From NCBI GenBank assembly GCA_964247755.1, contig CAXTVX010000001.1, forward strand, positions 496,001 through 560,000: a stretch of DNA of 64,000 nt, given 5' to 3'. A program made the translations under genes and the position numbers. The notes beneath the pieces were generated by a model. It worked only from the letters and a program-made list of their open reading frames with translations, was not told the origin of the DNA and ran no database searches. The first letter of the stretch is position 1. Each line of letters starts with the position of its first letter. Source of the stretch: Lichenicola sp964247755 (GTDB lineage Bacteria; Pseudomonadota; Alphaproteobacteria; Acetobacterales; Acetobacteraceae). This document shows positions 41,113 to 49,742 of the stretch, piece by piece.

Positions 41113-43440
41113 CTACTCGGCGGCGATCAGGCCGGGTTCGGACACCGTGTCCTCCTCCTTGAACACGCGCACCGGGATCGACTTCGCGGCTGGTGTCTTA
41201 CTTCCTTTGGCGTAGTGTCCGGTCGGCAGCAGCACGTTGGCTTCCGGATAATAGGTACCGATACACCCTGCAGGGACGGAATAGGCCACCACAGCCAAGC
41301 CACTCAGTTCACGGTGGTGGCCGTCGTTCGACTCCGTTTCCAGCCGCACCTTGCCGCCGACGATCAGGCCGAGCCGGTCGATGTCGTCGCGGTTCATCAG
41401 CACCACGTCGCGCGTGCCGTTGATGCCGCGGAAGCGGTCGTTGTAGCCATACACGGTGGTGTTGAACTGGTCGTTGCTGCGCAGCGTCATCATGCGCAGC
41501 GACTGGGGCGTCAGCTCCGGCAGGTCGGGGTTCTCCACCAGCCCGTCCGGCGTCACAAAGTTCGCGCGGCCGTTCGGGGTCTTCCATACCCGCTTGCGCG
41601 CGGGCAGCGGCCGCTGGAAGCCACCCGGCTCCCACATCCGCGTCTCGTAGTCCCAGAAGATCTCCGGGTAGGTAACGCTGATCGCCTTGCGTATCAGGCT
41701 GTAGTCGGCGGTCCAGTCGTCCCACGGCACGTGGGAGTTGGGGTCGAGCGTCGCCTTGGCCAGCTCCGCCACGAACCGCACCTCGCTGATGAGGTGCGGC
41801 GAGGCCGGCTTACGAACGCCCTTGGAGCCGTGGATGCAGCCCGAGGTGTCCTCCATCGACACCGATTGGTCGCCGGAAACCTGATGGTCGACCTCGATTC
41901 GGCCGATCACCGGCAGGATGAAGCTGTTCTTACCCGGAAGCAGCTGGCTGCGGTTGAGCTTGGTGGCGACGTTCACGGTCAAGCGGATGCGTCGCCAGGC
42001 CGGCTCCAGGCGGCCGTGGTCGGGCGCGGCGCGCACGAAGTTGCCGCCCAGGATCAAGAACGCCTCGATCTCGCCGGCGAGGATCTTTTCGCACGCTTCC
42101 ACCGTGTTCAGCCCCAGCTTGCGCGGCGGCTCGAAGCCGTACTGCTCGGCGAGCCGGTCTAGCGGCACCAGCTCTGGCTTCTCCGAAACGCCGACGGTAC
42201 GCTGCCCCTGCACGTTGGAATGGCCGCGCACCGGACAGATGCCGGCGCCCTGCTTGCCGATGTTGCCGCGTAGCAGCAGCAGGTTCACCAGCAGGCGTAT
42301 GGTCTGCACCCCTTCCTGCTGCTGCGTCACGCCCATGCCGTAGATGCAGATGGCCGACTTGGCGCGGCCGTACAGGCGCGCGGTGGCCTCCAGCGCGTTG
42401 CGTGCAAGGCCGGATTCGCGCTCGATGTCGTCCCATTCCTGCGCGCGCGTCCACGACACGAAGCTGTCCACCCCGTGCGTGTGCTCGGCGATGAAGGCAT
42501 GGTCGAGGAACGGCGGCGAGCCCTCCGCCAGGGCCTTGTCGTCGAGCTCGATCAGCGCCTTGGCGATGCCGGTGATGGCGGCAAGGTCGCCGGCGGTGCG
42601 GACTTGGTGGTAGGAAGAGCTGATCCGCGTCTCGTGCCCGCCGATCATCTCGATCGGCGATTGCGGGTTCTTGAACCGCTCCAGCCCGCGCTCGCGCAGC
42701 GGGTTGAAGGTGATGATCGGCACGCCGCGCTCGGCCGCCTCCTGCAGCGGATGCAGCATGCGCGGGCTATTGCTGCCCGGGTTCTGGCCGAAGAACATGA
42801 TGCACTCGGCGTGGGCGAAGTCGTCCAGGGTCACGGTCCCGACCGGCACGCCGATGCTCTGCGGCAACGCGACCGAGGTGGTCTCGTGGCACATGTTGGA
42901 GCTGTCCGGCAGGTTGTTGTTGCCATACAGCCGGGCGAACAGCGCGTAGGCGTAGCTGGCCTCGTTGGAACAGCGGCCGGACGAGTAGAACACCGTGTTC
43001 TGCCTGTCCTTCACCGCACGCAGCTCTTGACCGATCTCGGCCATGGCCGCGGCCCACGACACCGGCACGTACTTGTCGCTGGCCGGGTCGTAGCGCATCG
43101 GATGGGTCAGGCGGCCGGCCTGCTCGAGCTGGAAGTCGTCCCAGTCCAGCAGCTCGGTGACGGTGTGCGCGGCGAAGAACTCGGGCGTGCAGCGATGGGT
43201 GGTGATCTCCCACGCGGTCGCCTTGACGCCGTTCTCGCAGAACTCGAGCGGCAGCGGGGTGGCCGGCTTGATCCAGGCGCAGGACACGCACTGGAACCCG
43301 TCCACCTTGTTCTGCCGCATCAGGGCGAGCGCGCCGCTGACCGGCACGCCCTCGCGCTGCAGGATGTTGCCGACCGAGCGCGCGGATCCCCAGCCGCCCG
43401 CAGGCATCGTGTACGGCTTGTAGACGGCTTTGCGTGTCAT
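41113..43440 (-). CDS. FdhF/YdeP-type molybdopterin oxidoreductase
   Basis: The 775-residue enzyme belongs to the formate-dehydrogenase-H-like group that includes E. coli YdeP. An N-terminal Cys motif G-F-Q-C-V-S-C-A-W (Cys51, Cys54) with Cys68 or Cys84 may hold an iron-sulfur cluster. S-N-M-C-H-E-T at 181-187 places Cys184 where the molybdenum ligand is expected. G-Q-N-P-G-S-N-S-P-R and the C-terminal molydopterin-binding domain (L-R-S-N-D-Q-F-N-T-T-V-Y) follow. YdeP has been linked to acid resistance; the true substrate is unknown and no partner subunit is nearby. It converges on the DUF1989 gene. Molybdenum-cofactor genes are spread on both sides of it. Confidence 0.9.
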   Translation of the reverse strand: MTRKAVYKPYTMPAGGWGSARSVGNILQREGVPVSGALALMRQNKVDGFQCVSCAWIKPATPLPLEFCENGVKATAWEITTHRCTPEFFAAHTVTELLDWDDFQLEQAGRLTHPMRYDPASDKYVPVSWAAAMAEIGQELRAVKDRQNTVFYSSGRCSNEASYAYALFARLYGNNNLPDSSNMCHETTSVALPQSIGVPVGTVTLDDFAHAECIMFFGQNPGSNSPRMLHPLQEAAERGVPIITFNPLRERGLERFKNPQSPIEMIGGHETRISSSYHQVRTAGDLAAITGIAKALIELDDKALAEGSPPFLDHAFIAEHTHGVDSFVSWTRAQEWDDIERESGLARNALEATARLYGRAKSAICIYGMGVTQQQEGVQTIRLLVNLLLLRGNIGKQGAGICPVRGHSNVQGQRTVGVSEKPELVPLDRLAEQYGFEPPRKLGLNTVEACEKILAGEIEAFLILGGNFVRAAPDHGRLEPAWRRIRLTVNVATKLNRSQLLPGKNSFILPVIGRIEVDHQVSGDQSVSMEDTSGCIHGSKGVRKPASPHLISEVRFVAELAKATLDPNSHVPWDDWTADYSLIRKAISVTYPEIFWDYETRMWEPGGFQRPLPARKRVWKTPNGRANFVTPDGLVENPDLPELTPQSLRMMTLRSNDQFNTTVYGYNDRFRGINGTRDVVLMNRDDIDRLGLIVGGKVRLETESNDGHHRELSGLAVVAYSVPAGCIGTYYPEANVLLPTGHYAKGSKTPAAKSIPVRVFKEEDTVSEPGLIAAE

Positions 43441-43560
43441 GGACCAAACTCCGGCGGCGCAGGATGAACAGCTTGGGGCCCCCGGGCGTTGCACGCCGAA
43501 GCGACCGGCCTCACGTGCCGGCCGCATAACAGGCGCCCCCGGTCGGGAAAGGAAGAGCCA

Positions 43561-43785
43561 ATGATCGGTCGCGACTACATGTTGAAGAAGGGAGCCGGAC
43601 CGTCGGCGCCAAAAGTGTTCCTCGACCAGAAGATCATCCCGGCCGCGATCGACGCGGCAGGCGCGGTCGAGGGGGTGCTGGAACGGGTGGCGGTGCGTGT
43701 GCGGCGGATGCCGGTGACAGCCCTGGCGGCGGCGCTCGGAACCGGAACCCTGGTGACCCTGCTGGCGGTGCCGCGACGCGGCTGA
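43561..43785 (+). CDS. Small 74-residue membrane-tail protein, unknown
   Basis: The product has a basic start (M-L-K-K-G-A-G), an amphipathic middle with A-A-I-D-A-A-G-A-V-E-G-V-L-E-R-V, and one membrane segment near the end (about 52-69, A-L-A-A-A-L-G-T-G-T-L-V-T-L-L-A-V), finishing in P-R-R-G. This looks like a tail-anchored layout. A GGAAAGGAAGAG site precedes the ATG at 43561; an upstream in-frame ATG at 43489 gives a longer form with less natural sequence. It lies between the divergent molybdoenzyme and the convergent DUF3429 gene. No family recognised. Confidence 0.6.
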   Translation: MIGRDYMLKKGAGPSAPKVFLDQKIIPAAIDAAGAVEGVLERVAVRVRRMPVTALAAALGTGTLVTLLAVPRRG

Positions 43786-43807
43786 ACGGTTCGACCGGCC
43801 ATACCGG

Positions 43808-44317
43808 TCAAGCCAGGCGCACGACCAGCACGGCCAGGAGGCAGAGCAGCACCACGGCAGTCAGCAGGTGGCGCAAGGCCAGGTAGCCCGACGGCATCAG
43901 CCCGTGCCGGGCCGCGCGGGTCTCGGCCAGGGTGGTCAGCGCGAAGCCCAGCACGAGCAGGACCACGGCAGGCAACGGCCGGCCGACCAACACCACCAGC
44001 AGTGCCGCCCAGCCGACCAGCGACGGCAGGACGCCGAGCCCGAGCCGCAGCCGCATCGCGTGCGACGGCGCCGGCGCCGGCGCGGCGGCCGACGACGCGC
44101 CGGGCGGAACCACGCCGACCTGACCGCCCGCCAGCGCCAGGCCCCAATGCACCGCACCGAGAAAGGACAGGATCACCGCGCCGTAGTCGATCAGCGCTGG
44201 CACCAGGCGCGGCGCCGGCACGTCGGCGGGGAAGAACAGGATGCCGACCGTCATGCCGACGAACGGGATCAGCCCACCCAGCCCCAGAACGATCGCAAGC
44301 AGGGGCAGGCGTGTCAT
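43808..44317 (-). CDS. DUF3429 membrane protein
   Basis: The 169-residue protein has about five membrane helices and the DUF3429 hallmark Y-G-A-V-I-L-S-F-L-G-A-V-H-W-G near 48-62. A 15-residue Ala/Pro-rich insertion (S-S-A-A-A-P-A-P-A-P-S around 80) follows the second helix. Nothing is known of its biochemical role. It is divergent from eno, with 138 bp between starts; ATG 44317 was chosen over the long open frame that runs through the eno region. Confidence 0.85.
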   Translation of the reverse strand: MTRLPLLAIVLGLGGLIPFVGMTVGILFFPADVPAPRLVPALIDYGAVILSFLGAVHWGLALAGGQVGVVPPGASSAAAPAPAPSHAMRLRLGLGVLPSLVGWAALLVVLVGRPLPAVVLLVLGFALTTLAETRAARHGLMPSGYLALRHLLTAVVLLCLLAVLVVRLA

Positions 44318-44455
44318 CCGGTCGGAGCTCCGTCGGGCTTGCGGCCTTCCGACAACGCCGGGATGCGGTGCGGGATGCGCGTCCGGGCCGGCCTTGCGGA
44401 AAGCGGGCCGAGATGGTGGAACAACGCCACGCTGAACATCCCCTGGAGACAACAC

Positions 44456-45733
44456 ATGGGTGCCATCACCGACATCGTCGCGCGCGAGATCCTGGACAGC
44501 CGCGGCAACCCGACGGTCGAGGTCGACGTCGAGCTGGCCTCCGGTGCCAAGGGTCGGGCCGCGGTGCCGTCCGGCGCCTCCACCGGGGCTCACGAGGCAG
44601 CCGAGCTGCGCGACAACGACCCGGCCCGGTTCGGCGGCAAGGGCGTGCTCAAGGCGGTCGCCTTCGCGGAAGGCGAGATCCTGGAAGCGCTGACCGGCGC
44701 GGAGTCCAGCGAGCAGGTGGCGATCGACCACGCGCTGATCGACCTGGACGGCACCCCGAACAAGTCCCGGCTCGGTGCCAACGCGATCCTGGCGGTGTCG
44801 CTGGCGGTGGCCAAGGCGTCGGCGGAGGAGCTGGGGGTGCCGTTGTACCGCTATGTCGGCGGCGTGTATGCGCGCACCCTGCCGGTGCCGATGATGAACA
44901 TCATCAATGGCGGCCAGCATGCCGACAACCCGATCGACATCCAGGAATTCATGATCCAGCCGGTCGGCGCGCCGACGCTGGCGGACGCGGTGCGGATGGG
45001 CTCGGAGATCTTCGCCCAGCTCAAGAAGGGGCTGAAGGAGGCCGGCCACAACACGAATGTCGGCGACGAGGGCGGCTTCGCGCCGGGGCTGAGATCGGCC
45101 GACGAGGCGCTCGCCTACATGACGCGGGCGGTGGAAAAGGCTGGCTACCGGCCGGGCGAGGACGTGTCCTTCGCACTGGACTGCGCCGCGACCGAGTTCT
45201 ACCGCGACGGCCGCTACGAGCTGGAAGGCGAGGGCAAGTCGTTCGACGCCGCCGGCATGGTCGCCTATCTCGGCGAGCTTGCCAGCCGCTACCCGATCAT
45301 CTCCATCGAGGACGGCTGCGCCGAGGACGACTGGGACGGCTGGGCGCACATGACGGCAGAGCTCGGCGCCAAGCTGCAGCTGGTCGGCGACGACCTGTTC
45401 GTGACCAACCCGGAGCGGATCCTGCGCGGCATCCAGGCCAAGACGGCGAATGCGGTGCTGATCAAGGTGAACCAGATCGGCACCCTGTCGGAAACGCTGG
45501 AAGCGGTCGAGCTGGCGCACCGCGCCGGCTACGCCACGGTGATGAGCCACCGCTCCGGCGAGACCGAGGACAGCACCATCGCCGATCTGGCGGTCGCCAC
45601 CAACTGCGGCCAGATCAAGACCGGCTCGCTGTCGCGGTCCGACCGCACCGCCAAGTACAACCAGCTGATCCGGATCGAGACCGAACTGGACGGCGCCGCC
45701 CGCTACGCCGGACGCACCATCCTGCGCGGCTGA
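44456..45733 (+). CDS. eno: Enolase
   Basis: Enolase interconverts 2-phosphoglycerate and phosphoenolpyruvate. The 425-residue protein has D-S-R-G-N-P-T at 14-20, S-G-A-S-T-G at 40-45, N-V-G-D-E-G-G-F-A-P near 201-210 with the catalytic Glu, S-I-E-D-G near 282-286, L-I-K-V-N-Q-I-G-T near 335-343 with the catalytic Lys, and S-H-R-S-G-E-T-E-D. A CTGGAGACAAC site precedes the ATG. Enolase could also take part in RNA degradosomes, but no degradosome gene is in the window. A short hairpin with a few Ts follows the stop. Confidence 0.98.
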   Translation: MGAITDIVAREILDSRGNPTVEVDVELASGAKGRAAVPSGASTGAHEAAELRDNDPARFGGKGVLKAVAFAEGEILEALTGAESSEQVAIDHALIDLDGTPNKSRLGANAILAVSLAVAKASAEELGVPLYRYVGGVYARTLPVPMMNIINGGQHADNPIDIQEFMIQPVGAPTLADAVRMGSEIFAQLKKGLKEAGHNTNVGDEGGFAPGLRSADEALAYMTRAVEKAGYRPGEDVSFALDCAATEFYRDGRYELEGEGKSFDAAGMVAYLGELASRYPIISIEDGCAEDDWDGWAHMTAELGAKLQLVGDDLFVTNPERILRGIQAKTANAVLIKVNQIGTLSETLEAVELAHRAGYATVMSHRSGETEDSTIADLAVATNCGQIKTGSLSRSDRTAKYNQLIRIETELDGAARYAGRTILRG

Positions 45734-45734
45734 T

Positions 45735-45753
45735 CGGGCCCAGAGCCCGTTTC
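45735..45753 (+). terminator. Terminator after eno
   Basis: CGGGC (45735-45739) pairs with GCCCG (45745-45749) over a 5-nt loop and is followed by TTTC, directly after the eno stop. The stem is short and the T-run weak. The rest of 45754-45904 holds nothing I can identify. Confidence 0.45.
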
Positions 45754-45904
45754 AGATGGGGTGTGCAAAGTGGCAGTGCCGCGCTGGCGCGGCACGGCCG
45801 GCGCGTCCACCCCGAACCGGAGCGGAGCGGCAGTCTGGCCGTGAGCACCGGAAGCGCGGATGGGCGCGTCGGATCGCCGGCGCAGCTCGTCCCGAAGCGG
45901 GCTT

Positions 45905-46759
45905 TCAGGCGCCGCGAGTGGACAGGTCCAGGCGCAGCGTCATGCAGTAGGCGCCGCCGCCGGACAGGATGAACGGCGACAGCTCGACCTCGTGCACCGC
46001 GTAGCCGTGGGCGCCGAGCCGGTCCTTCAACGCCGGAGCCGCCTGCGCCATCACCACCGTCCGGTCCAGCGCCACCGCGTTGACGCAGAACCGCCTGGCG
46101 TCCTCGTCGGTGGCCTCGATCAGCTTGTCCGGCGCCACGTGCTCGCGGATCGCGCGCAGGCCGCTTTCGGTAAAGGCGGGCGGGTAGAACAGCACCTCGC
46201 CGCCGGGCAGCACGCAGAAGCAGGTGTCGAGGTGGTAGAATCGCTCGGTCGCGAGCTCGAGCGGCACCGTGTCGATGCCGAAGGTGTCGGCGATGATCGC
46301 CGGCGCGTCGCTGCCGGAGCGGGGACCATGGCCGGTCCAGGCCAGTCGTCGGGTGCGATCCCAGATGCAGTCCCCGGCTCCCTCCTGGAACACCCCCTCC
46401 GGCAGGCGCACGATGCGGTCGAGCAGGCCGCGCTCGCGCAGGCGCTCGAAGATCGCGGTGAACGGCGCTTCCTCGCCCTGCCGCTGCGGGTGGCGGAAGG
46501 CGGCGACCAGGACGGTGCGATCCAGCACGATGCCGGCGTTGGCCGGGAACACCATGTCCGGCTGGCCCGGTGCGCCCTCCACGGTTTCCACCGTGCCGCC
46601 GGCGTCGCGCAGCGCCTGCTCCAGGTCAGCGAACGAGCGCTGCGCCTCGGCCAGGTGCCGGCCCGGGTTCTCCGACCAGGTGCCCGGCTTCATCCACGGG
46701 TTGATCGCATACGACACCTCGTAGTGGGTGGGTGCCACGAGGAGATAGGTCGGCGTCAT
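45905..46759 (-). CDS. Dimethylarginine dimethylaminohydrolase-like (guanidino-modifying) enzyme
   Basis: The 284-residue protein has the features of DDAH/arginine-deiminase-type enzymes, which hydrolyse or transfer guanidino groups: D-M-V-F-P-A-N-A-G near 68-76, the catalytic His177 in Y-H-L-D-T-C-F-C-V-L, E-L-S-P-F at about 257-261, and the nucleophile Cys272 in G-G-G-A-Y-C-M-T-L. Dimethylarginine, arginine or another guanidino compound may be the substrate; sequence alone does not tell. The gene is alone on the minus strand between eno and ftsB. It lies 5 kb from the GntA-like gene, another possible guanidino enzyme. Confidence 0.88.
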   Translation of the reverse strand: MTPTYLLVAPTHYEVSYAINPWMKPGTWSENPGRHLAEAQRSFADLEQALRDAGGTVETVEGAPGQPDMVFPANAGIVLDRTVLVAAFRHPQRQGEEAPFTAIFERLRERGLLDRIVRLPEGVFQEGAGDCIWDRTRRLAWTGHGPRSGSDAPAIIADTFGIDTVPLELATERFYHLDTCFCVLPGGEVLFYPPAFTESGLRAIREHVAPDKLIEATDEDARRFCVNAVALDRTVVMAQAAPALKDRLGAHGYAVHEVELSPFILSGGGAYCMTLRLDLSTRGA

Positions 46760-46924
46760 GCGTGGCTCCGGTCGCGGATGGTGCCGGACGCCGTGGCGGC
46801 GCCGTCACGGAACGGGAAATTCGATTCGGCGCGGGTTGCGACATAGCGCAGGCGTAACGGGTCACGCTAGGGTCTGGCAGGACCACGCGCCCACCGGAGA
46901 CAGCCAGCCCATGAGTTCCGCCCG

Positions 46925-47251
46925 ATGAGCTTCGCACGCGCGGTCAAGCGCAAGGTCAGGGCGGCATTGCCGCCGCTGCTGTTCCTGTCCCTGGTGGGAT
47001 ATTTCGGCTGGAACGCCACCCAGGGCGAGCACGGCCTGCGCAGTTATCGCGACCGGCTGCAACTGCTGACCGAGGCGAACGTGGCCGACGATGCGGCGAA
47101 GATGGAGCAGGCGACCTGGATGCAGCGCGTGTCGGGACTGCGCGACGCCGGGCTGGACGCCGACACGCTGGACGAACGCGCGCGGGCGATGCTCAACCTG
47201 GCCGAGCCGAACGAGCTGGTGGTGCCCTACGGCAAGAACAAGCTGTACTGA
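46925..47251 (+). CDS. ftsB: FtsB/DivIC-type septum formation protein
   Basis: FtsB is a small bitopic division protein that bridges FtsL and FtsQ. The 108-residue product has a basic N-terminus (R-A-V-K-R-K-V-R), one membrane helix at about 15-30, a helical segment suited to a coiled coil at about 36-70 (Y-R-D-R-L-Q-L-L-T-E-A-N), and a conserved C-terminal part with A-R-A-M-L-N-L-A-E-P-N-E. eno-ftsB-pdh is the usual order in alphaproteobacteria; here eno and ftsB remain near each other, but the pdh genes do not follow. A perfect hairpin follows the stop. Confidence 0.88.
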   Translation: MSFARAVKRKVRAALPPLLFLSLVGYFGWNATQGEHGLRSYRDRLQLLTEANVADDAAKMEQATWMQRVSGLRDAGLDADTLDERARAMLNLAEPNELVVPYGKNKLY

Positions 47252-47252
47252 C

Positions 47253-47278
47253 GCGGCCGGTCCCGGTGGACCGGCCGC
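47253..47278. terminator. Bidirectional terminator between ftsB and rpmG
   Basis: An 11-bp perfect stem GCGGCCGGTCC (47253-47263) / GGACCGGCCGC (47268-47278) with a 4-nt loop lies exactly between the converging stops of ftsB (47251) and rpmG (47282). There is no T-run, but size and position make termination in both directions likely. Confidence 0.7.
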
Positions 47279-47281
47279 ACC

Positions 47282-47449
47282 CTACTTGATCTTGGCTTCG
47301 CGATACTCGACGTGCTTGCGCACGACGGGATCGTACTTCCGCAGCGCCAGCTTGCCCGTCTGCGCGCGGGCGTTCTTCTTGGTCACGTAGAAATGGCCGG
47401 TATCCGCGCTGGATACGAGCTTGATCTGGATGGTGTTCGACTTCGCCAT
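47282..47449 (-). CDS. rpmG: Ribosomal protein bL33
   Basis: This 55-residue protein of the large ribosomal subunit is too short for long-frame gene lists but unmistakable: it begins M-A-K-S-N-T-I-Q-I-K-L-V-S-S-A-D-T-G and continues with F-Y-V-T-K-K-N-A-R and K-L-A-L-R-K-Y-D-P-V-V-R-K-H, ending E-A-K-I-K. The usual zinc-binding cysteine pairs of the C+ form are absent, so this is the zinc-free C- form. It is divergent from moeA and converges on ftsB. Confidence 0.97.
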   Translation of the reverse strand: MAKSNTIQIKLVSSADTGHFYVTKKNARAQTGKLALRKYDPVVRKHVEYREAKIK

Positions 47450-47490
47450 GGGGGATCCTGCACTGGTCGCAGCGTCGGTGTGGGGGCGGG

Positions 47491-47519
47491 AAAATGCGCA
47501 TGTGCACGCCGAAGGTCAA
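47491..47519 (-). promoter_or_regulatory. Candidate promoter of rpmG
   Basis: On the minus strand TTGACC (47514-47519) is followed after 17 bp by CATTTT (47491-47496), about 42 bp before the rpmG ATG. The -35 is strong and the -10 poor, a pattern seen in GC-rich alphaproteobacteria. Confidence 0.35.
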
Positions 47520-47582
47520 GCGTGCCGCCGTCATGGCTGCCGGGAGGCCCTGCCGCCGGACCGGACCGGGCAGGATCGGGCC

Positions 47583-48797
47583 ATGCTGAGCGTCGACGAG
47601 GCCAGAAGCCGGATCCTGGAGCGGCTCCGGCCGCTCGGGCCCGAGATCGTGCCGCTCACCGAGGCCTGGAGCCGGGTCGCGGCCGCCCCGCTGCATGCCA
47701 AGCTGGACAATCCGCCCGCGGACCTGTCGGCGATGGATGGCTATGCCGTGCGCGGCGCCGACACCGCGCCGGGCGGCCAGCTCCGGGTGGTCGGCACGGC
47801 TCCGGCCGGGCACCCGTTCGAGGGCCAGGTCGGGCCGGGAGACTGCGTCCGGCTCTACACCGGCAGCGTCATGCCGGCGGGCAGCGACAGCGTGCTGATC
47901 CAGGAGAACGCGAGCCGGACCGGCGACGCGGTGGCGGTCCATGAGGCAGTGGCGGCCGGCCGCCACATCCGTCGGCGCGGGCAGGACTTCTCCATCGGCG
48001 ACGAGCTGGTGCCGGCCGGACGACGGCTCGGCGCGCGCGACGTCGGCATTGCCGCCGCCGGCAACCACGCCTGGGTGGCGGTGCACCGGCGTCCGCGGGT
48101 CGCGGTGCTAGCGACCGGCGACGAGCTGGCGCTGCCCGGCGAGGCGATCCCGGGCGGCGGCGTGGTCAACTCCAACACGCCGATGCTGTCGGCGCTGATA
48201 CGCGCCGGCGGCGGGGTGCCCGTGCTGCTGCCGCCGGTGCGGGATGACGTGTCGGCGATCGCCGGCGCAGTCAAGGGCCTGCGCGGGATCGACATGCTGG
48301 TGACGCTGGGCGGCGCCAGCGTCGGCGACTACGACCTGGTGCAGCAGGGCCTCGCCGTACACGGGCTCCAGCTGGACTTCTGGAAGATCGCGATGCGGCC
48401 GGGCAAGCCGCTGATGCACGGCCATGTCGGTGGCGAGGAACCGGTGCCGGTGCTTGGCCTGCCCGGCAACCCGGTCTCGGCGCTGGTGTGCGCGCTGCTG
48501 TTCCTGCTGCCGGCGCTGCAGCGCCTGTCCGGCGAGCCGGCAACCGGGCCGGAGCGCGAGCGCGCGATCCTGGCTGCGCCGCTGGCGGCGAACGACGTCC
48601 GGGCCGACCATCTGCGCGCCTCCCTCACCCACCTGCCCGGTGGCCAGCTCGAGGTCAGACCTTTCGTGCGGCAGGACTCGGGCATGCTGCGCCGGCTGGC
48701 GGCCAGCGAGGCGCTGGTGCTGCGTGCGCCGCATGCTCTCGCCGCCCCGGCCGGCGAGGCGGTCGAGATCCTGCGTCTGGACCGTTACGGGATCTGA
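47583..48797 (+). CDS. moeA: Molybdopterin molybdenumtransferase
   Basis: MoeA inserts molybdate into adenylylated molybdopterin. The 404-residue protein shows P-A-D-L-S-A-M-D-G-Y-A-V near 45-56, G-A-R-D-V-G-I-A-A-A-G near 149-159, A-T-G-D-E-L near 178-183, T-L-G-G-A-S-V-G-D-Y-D near 240-250 and M-R-P-G-K-P-L with G-L-P-G-N-P-V-S near 294-303, all standard. It precedes lexA, as in the trp-moaC-moeA-lexA block of other alphaproteobacteria, but moaC is about 19 kb away. A 7-bp hairpin directly follows the stop. Confidence 0.96.
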   Translation: MLSVDEARSRILERLRPLGPEIVPLTEAWSRVAAAPLHAKLDNPPADLSAMDGYAVRGADTAPGGQLRVVGTAPAGHPFEGQVGPGDCVRLYTGSVMPAGSDSVLIQENASRTGDAVAVHEAVAAGRHIRRRGQDFSIGDELVPAGRRLGARDVGIAAAGNHAWVAVHRRPRVAVLATGDELALPGEAIPGGGVVNSNTPMLSALIRAGGGVPVLLPPVRDDVSAIAGAVKGLRGIDMLVTLGGASVGDYDLVQQGLAVHGLQLDFWKIAMRPGKPLMHGHVGGEEPVPVLGLPGNPVSALVCALLFLLPALQRLSGEPATGPERERAILAAPLAANDVRADHLRASLTHLPGGQLEVRPFVRQDSGMLRRLAASEALVLRAPHALAAPAGEAVEILRLDRYGI

Positions 48798-48799
48798 CG

Positions 48800-48826
48800 C
48801 GTGGTCCGTGAAGGCGCTTGACCACG
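48800..48826. terminator. Hairpin between moeA and lexA
   Basis: CGTGGTC (48800-48806) pairs with GACCACG (48820-48826) over a 13-nt loop. It begins two bases after the moeA stop and its second arm overlaps the -35 box of lexA, so it may end moeA transcription just where lexA transcription is set up. Confidence 0.4.
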
Positions 48827-48845
48827 GATGAGGAACCAATATAGA
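48818..48845 (+). promoter_or_regulatory. Promoter of lexA
   Basis: TTGACC (48818-48823), 16 bp, TATAGA (48840-48845): five and four of six consensus matches. The predicted transcription start is near 48852, about 100 bp before the lexA ATG and just upstream of the candidate SOS box. Confidence 0.6.
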
Positions 48846-48857
48846 ACAACCTATTGA

Positions 48858-48872
48858 GTTGCCTGTTTGTTC
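48858..48872 (+). promoter_or_regulatory. Candidate SOS (LexA) box
   Basis: GTTG, 7 bp, GTTC at 48858-48872 matches the alphaproteobacterial LexA direct-repeat operator GTTC-N7-GTTC with one mismatch. Its place just after the predicted transcription start of lexA is what autorepression would need. It is the only such site seen near lexA. Confidence 0.45.
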
Positions 48873-48954
48873 CGTGATCCGTCGTGGTCTGGCATCGGGC
48901 GATGGGTCATGCAGGCCGGTCACAGCATCGGGACGGCCGTGGGAGGAGATTCCG

Positions 48955-49683
48955 ATGCTCACGCGCAAGCAGCACGAGTTGCTGAGCTTCATCGATCGGC
49001 ATCTCAGGCAGACCGGGTTCTCGCCTTCCTTCGACGAGATGAAGGACGCGCTGAACCTGCGTTCCAAGTCCGGCATCCACCGGCTGATCTCGGCGCTGGA
49101 GGAGCGCGGCTTTCTCAGCCGCCGTCACCACCGCGCCCGGGCGCTGGAGGTGCTGCGGCTGCCCGAGCTGCCCGGCATCCAGGCTGGGGCGTTGCTCGAG
49201 GTCGAGGCGGATGCCGACCAGGCGGCCGCGTTCGCGCCGAACGTGATACGCGGCGATTTCTCCCAGCGCCTTGTCGGCGTGCGGGCGGCGGCGGATGCCG
49301 GCGCGGTGCAACTGCCGCTCTACGGGCGGATCGCCGCCGGCCAGCCGATCGAGGCGTTGCGCGACACCGGGGCGCATATCGAAGTGCCGCTGGCGCTGAT
49401 CGGCAGCGGCGAGCACTACGCGCTGGAGGTGGCCGGCGACTCGATGATCGAGGCCGGCATCCTGGATGGCGACACCGCCATCATCCGGCGCGAGGACAGC
49501 GCCGAGAACGGCCAGATCGTGGTGGCGCTGATCGACGACATCGAGGTCACGCTGAAGCGCCTGCGTCGTCGCGGCAGCGCGGTGGCGCTGGAGCCGGCCA
49601 ACGCGCGTTATGAGACCCGGATCGTGCCGTCCGACCGGGTGCGCGTGCAGGGCCGTCTGGTCGGGCTGCTCCGCCGCTACTGA
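48955..49683 (+). CDS. lexA: SOS repressor LexA
   Basis: LexA represses DNA-damage genes and cleaves itself when RecA is active. The 242-residue protein starts M-L-T-R-K-Q-H-E-L-L; its winged-helix domain occupies about 1-65 with P-S-F-D-E-M and S-K-S-G-I-H-R-L-I. The self-cleavage bond is Ala128-Gly129 in R-I-A-A-G. The catalytic residues are Ser163 in A-G-D-S-M and Lys201 in V-T-L-K-R-L. A GGGAGGAG site precedes the ATG; a longer open frame upstream covers the promoter and is not coding. Spacing between the two domains is a little longer than in E. coli, normal for alphaproteobacteria. Confidence 0.98.
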   Translation: MLTRKQHELLSFIDRHLRQTGFSPSFDEMKDALNLRSKSGIHRLISALEERGFLSRRHHRARALEVLRLPELPGIQAGALLEVEADADQAAAFAPNVIRGDFSQRLVGVRAAADAGAVQLPLYGRIAAGQPIEALRDTGAHIEVPLALIGSGEHYALEVAGDSMIEAGILDGDTAIIRREDSAENGQIVVALIDDIEVTLKRLRRRGSAVALEPANARYETRIVPSDRVRVQGRLVGLLRRY

Positions 49684-49715
49684 GCGCCGGAGCCGGTCGG
49701 TCCGGAGCATCTCCA

Positions 49716-49742
49716 CCCGATCAGGTCATCCACCTGATCGGG
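49716..49742. terminator. Bidirectional terminator between lexA and bioC/D
   Basis: CCCGATCAGGT (49716-49726) pairs perfectly with ACCTGATCGGG (49732-49742) over a 5-nt loop. The right arm and loop lie within the last codons of the bioC/D gene, whose stop is at 49721-49723. It lies about 30 bp past the lexA stop, between converging genes. Confidence 0.6.
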
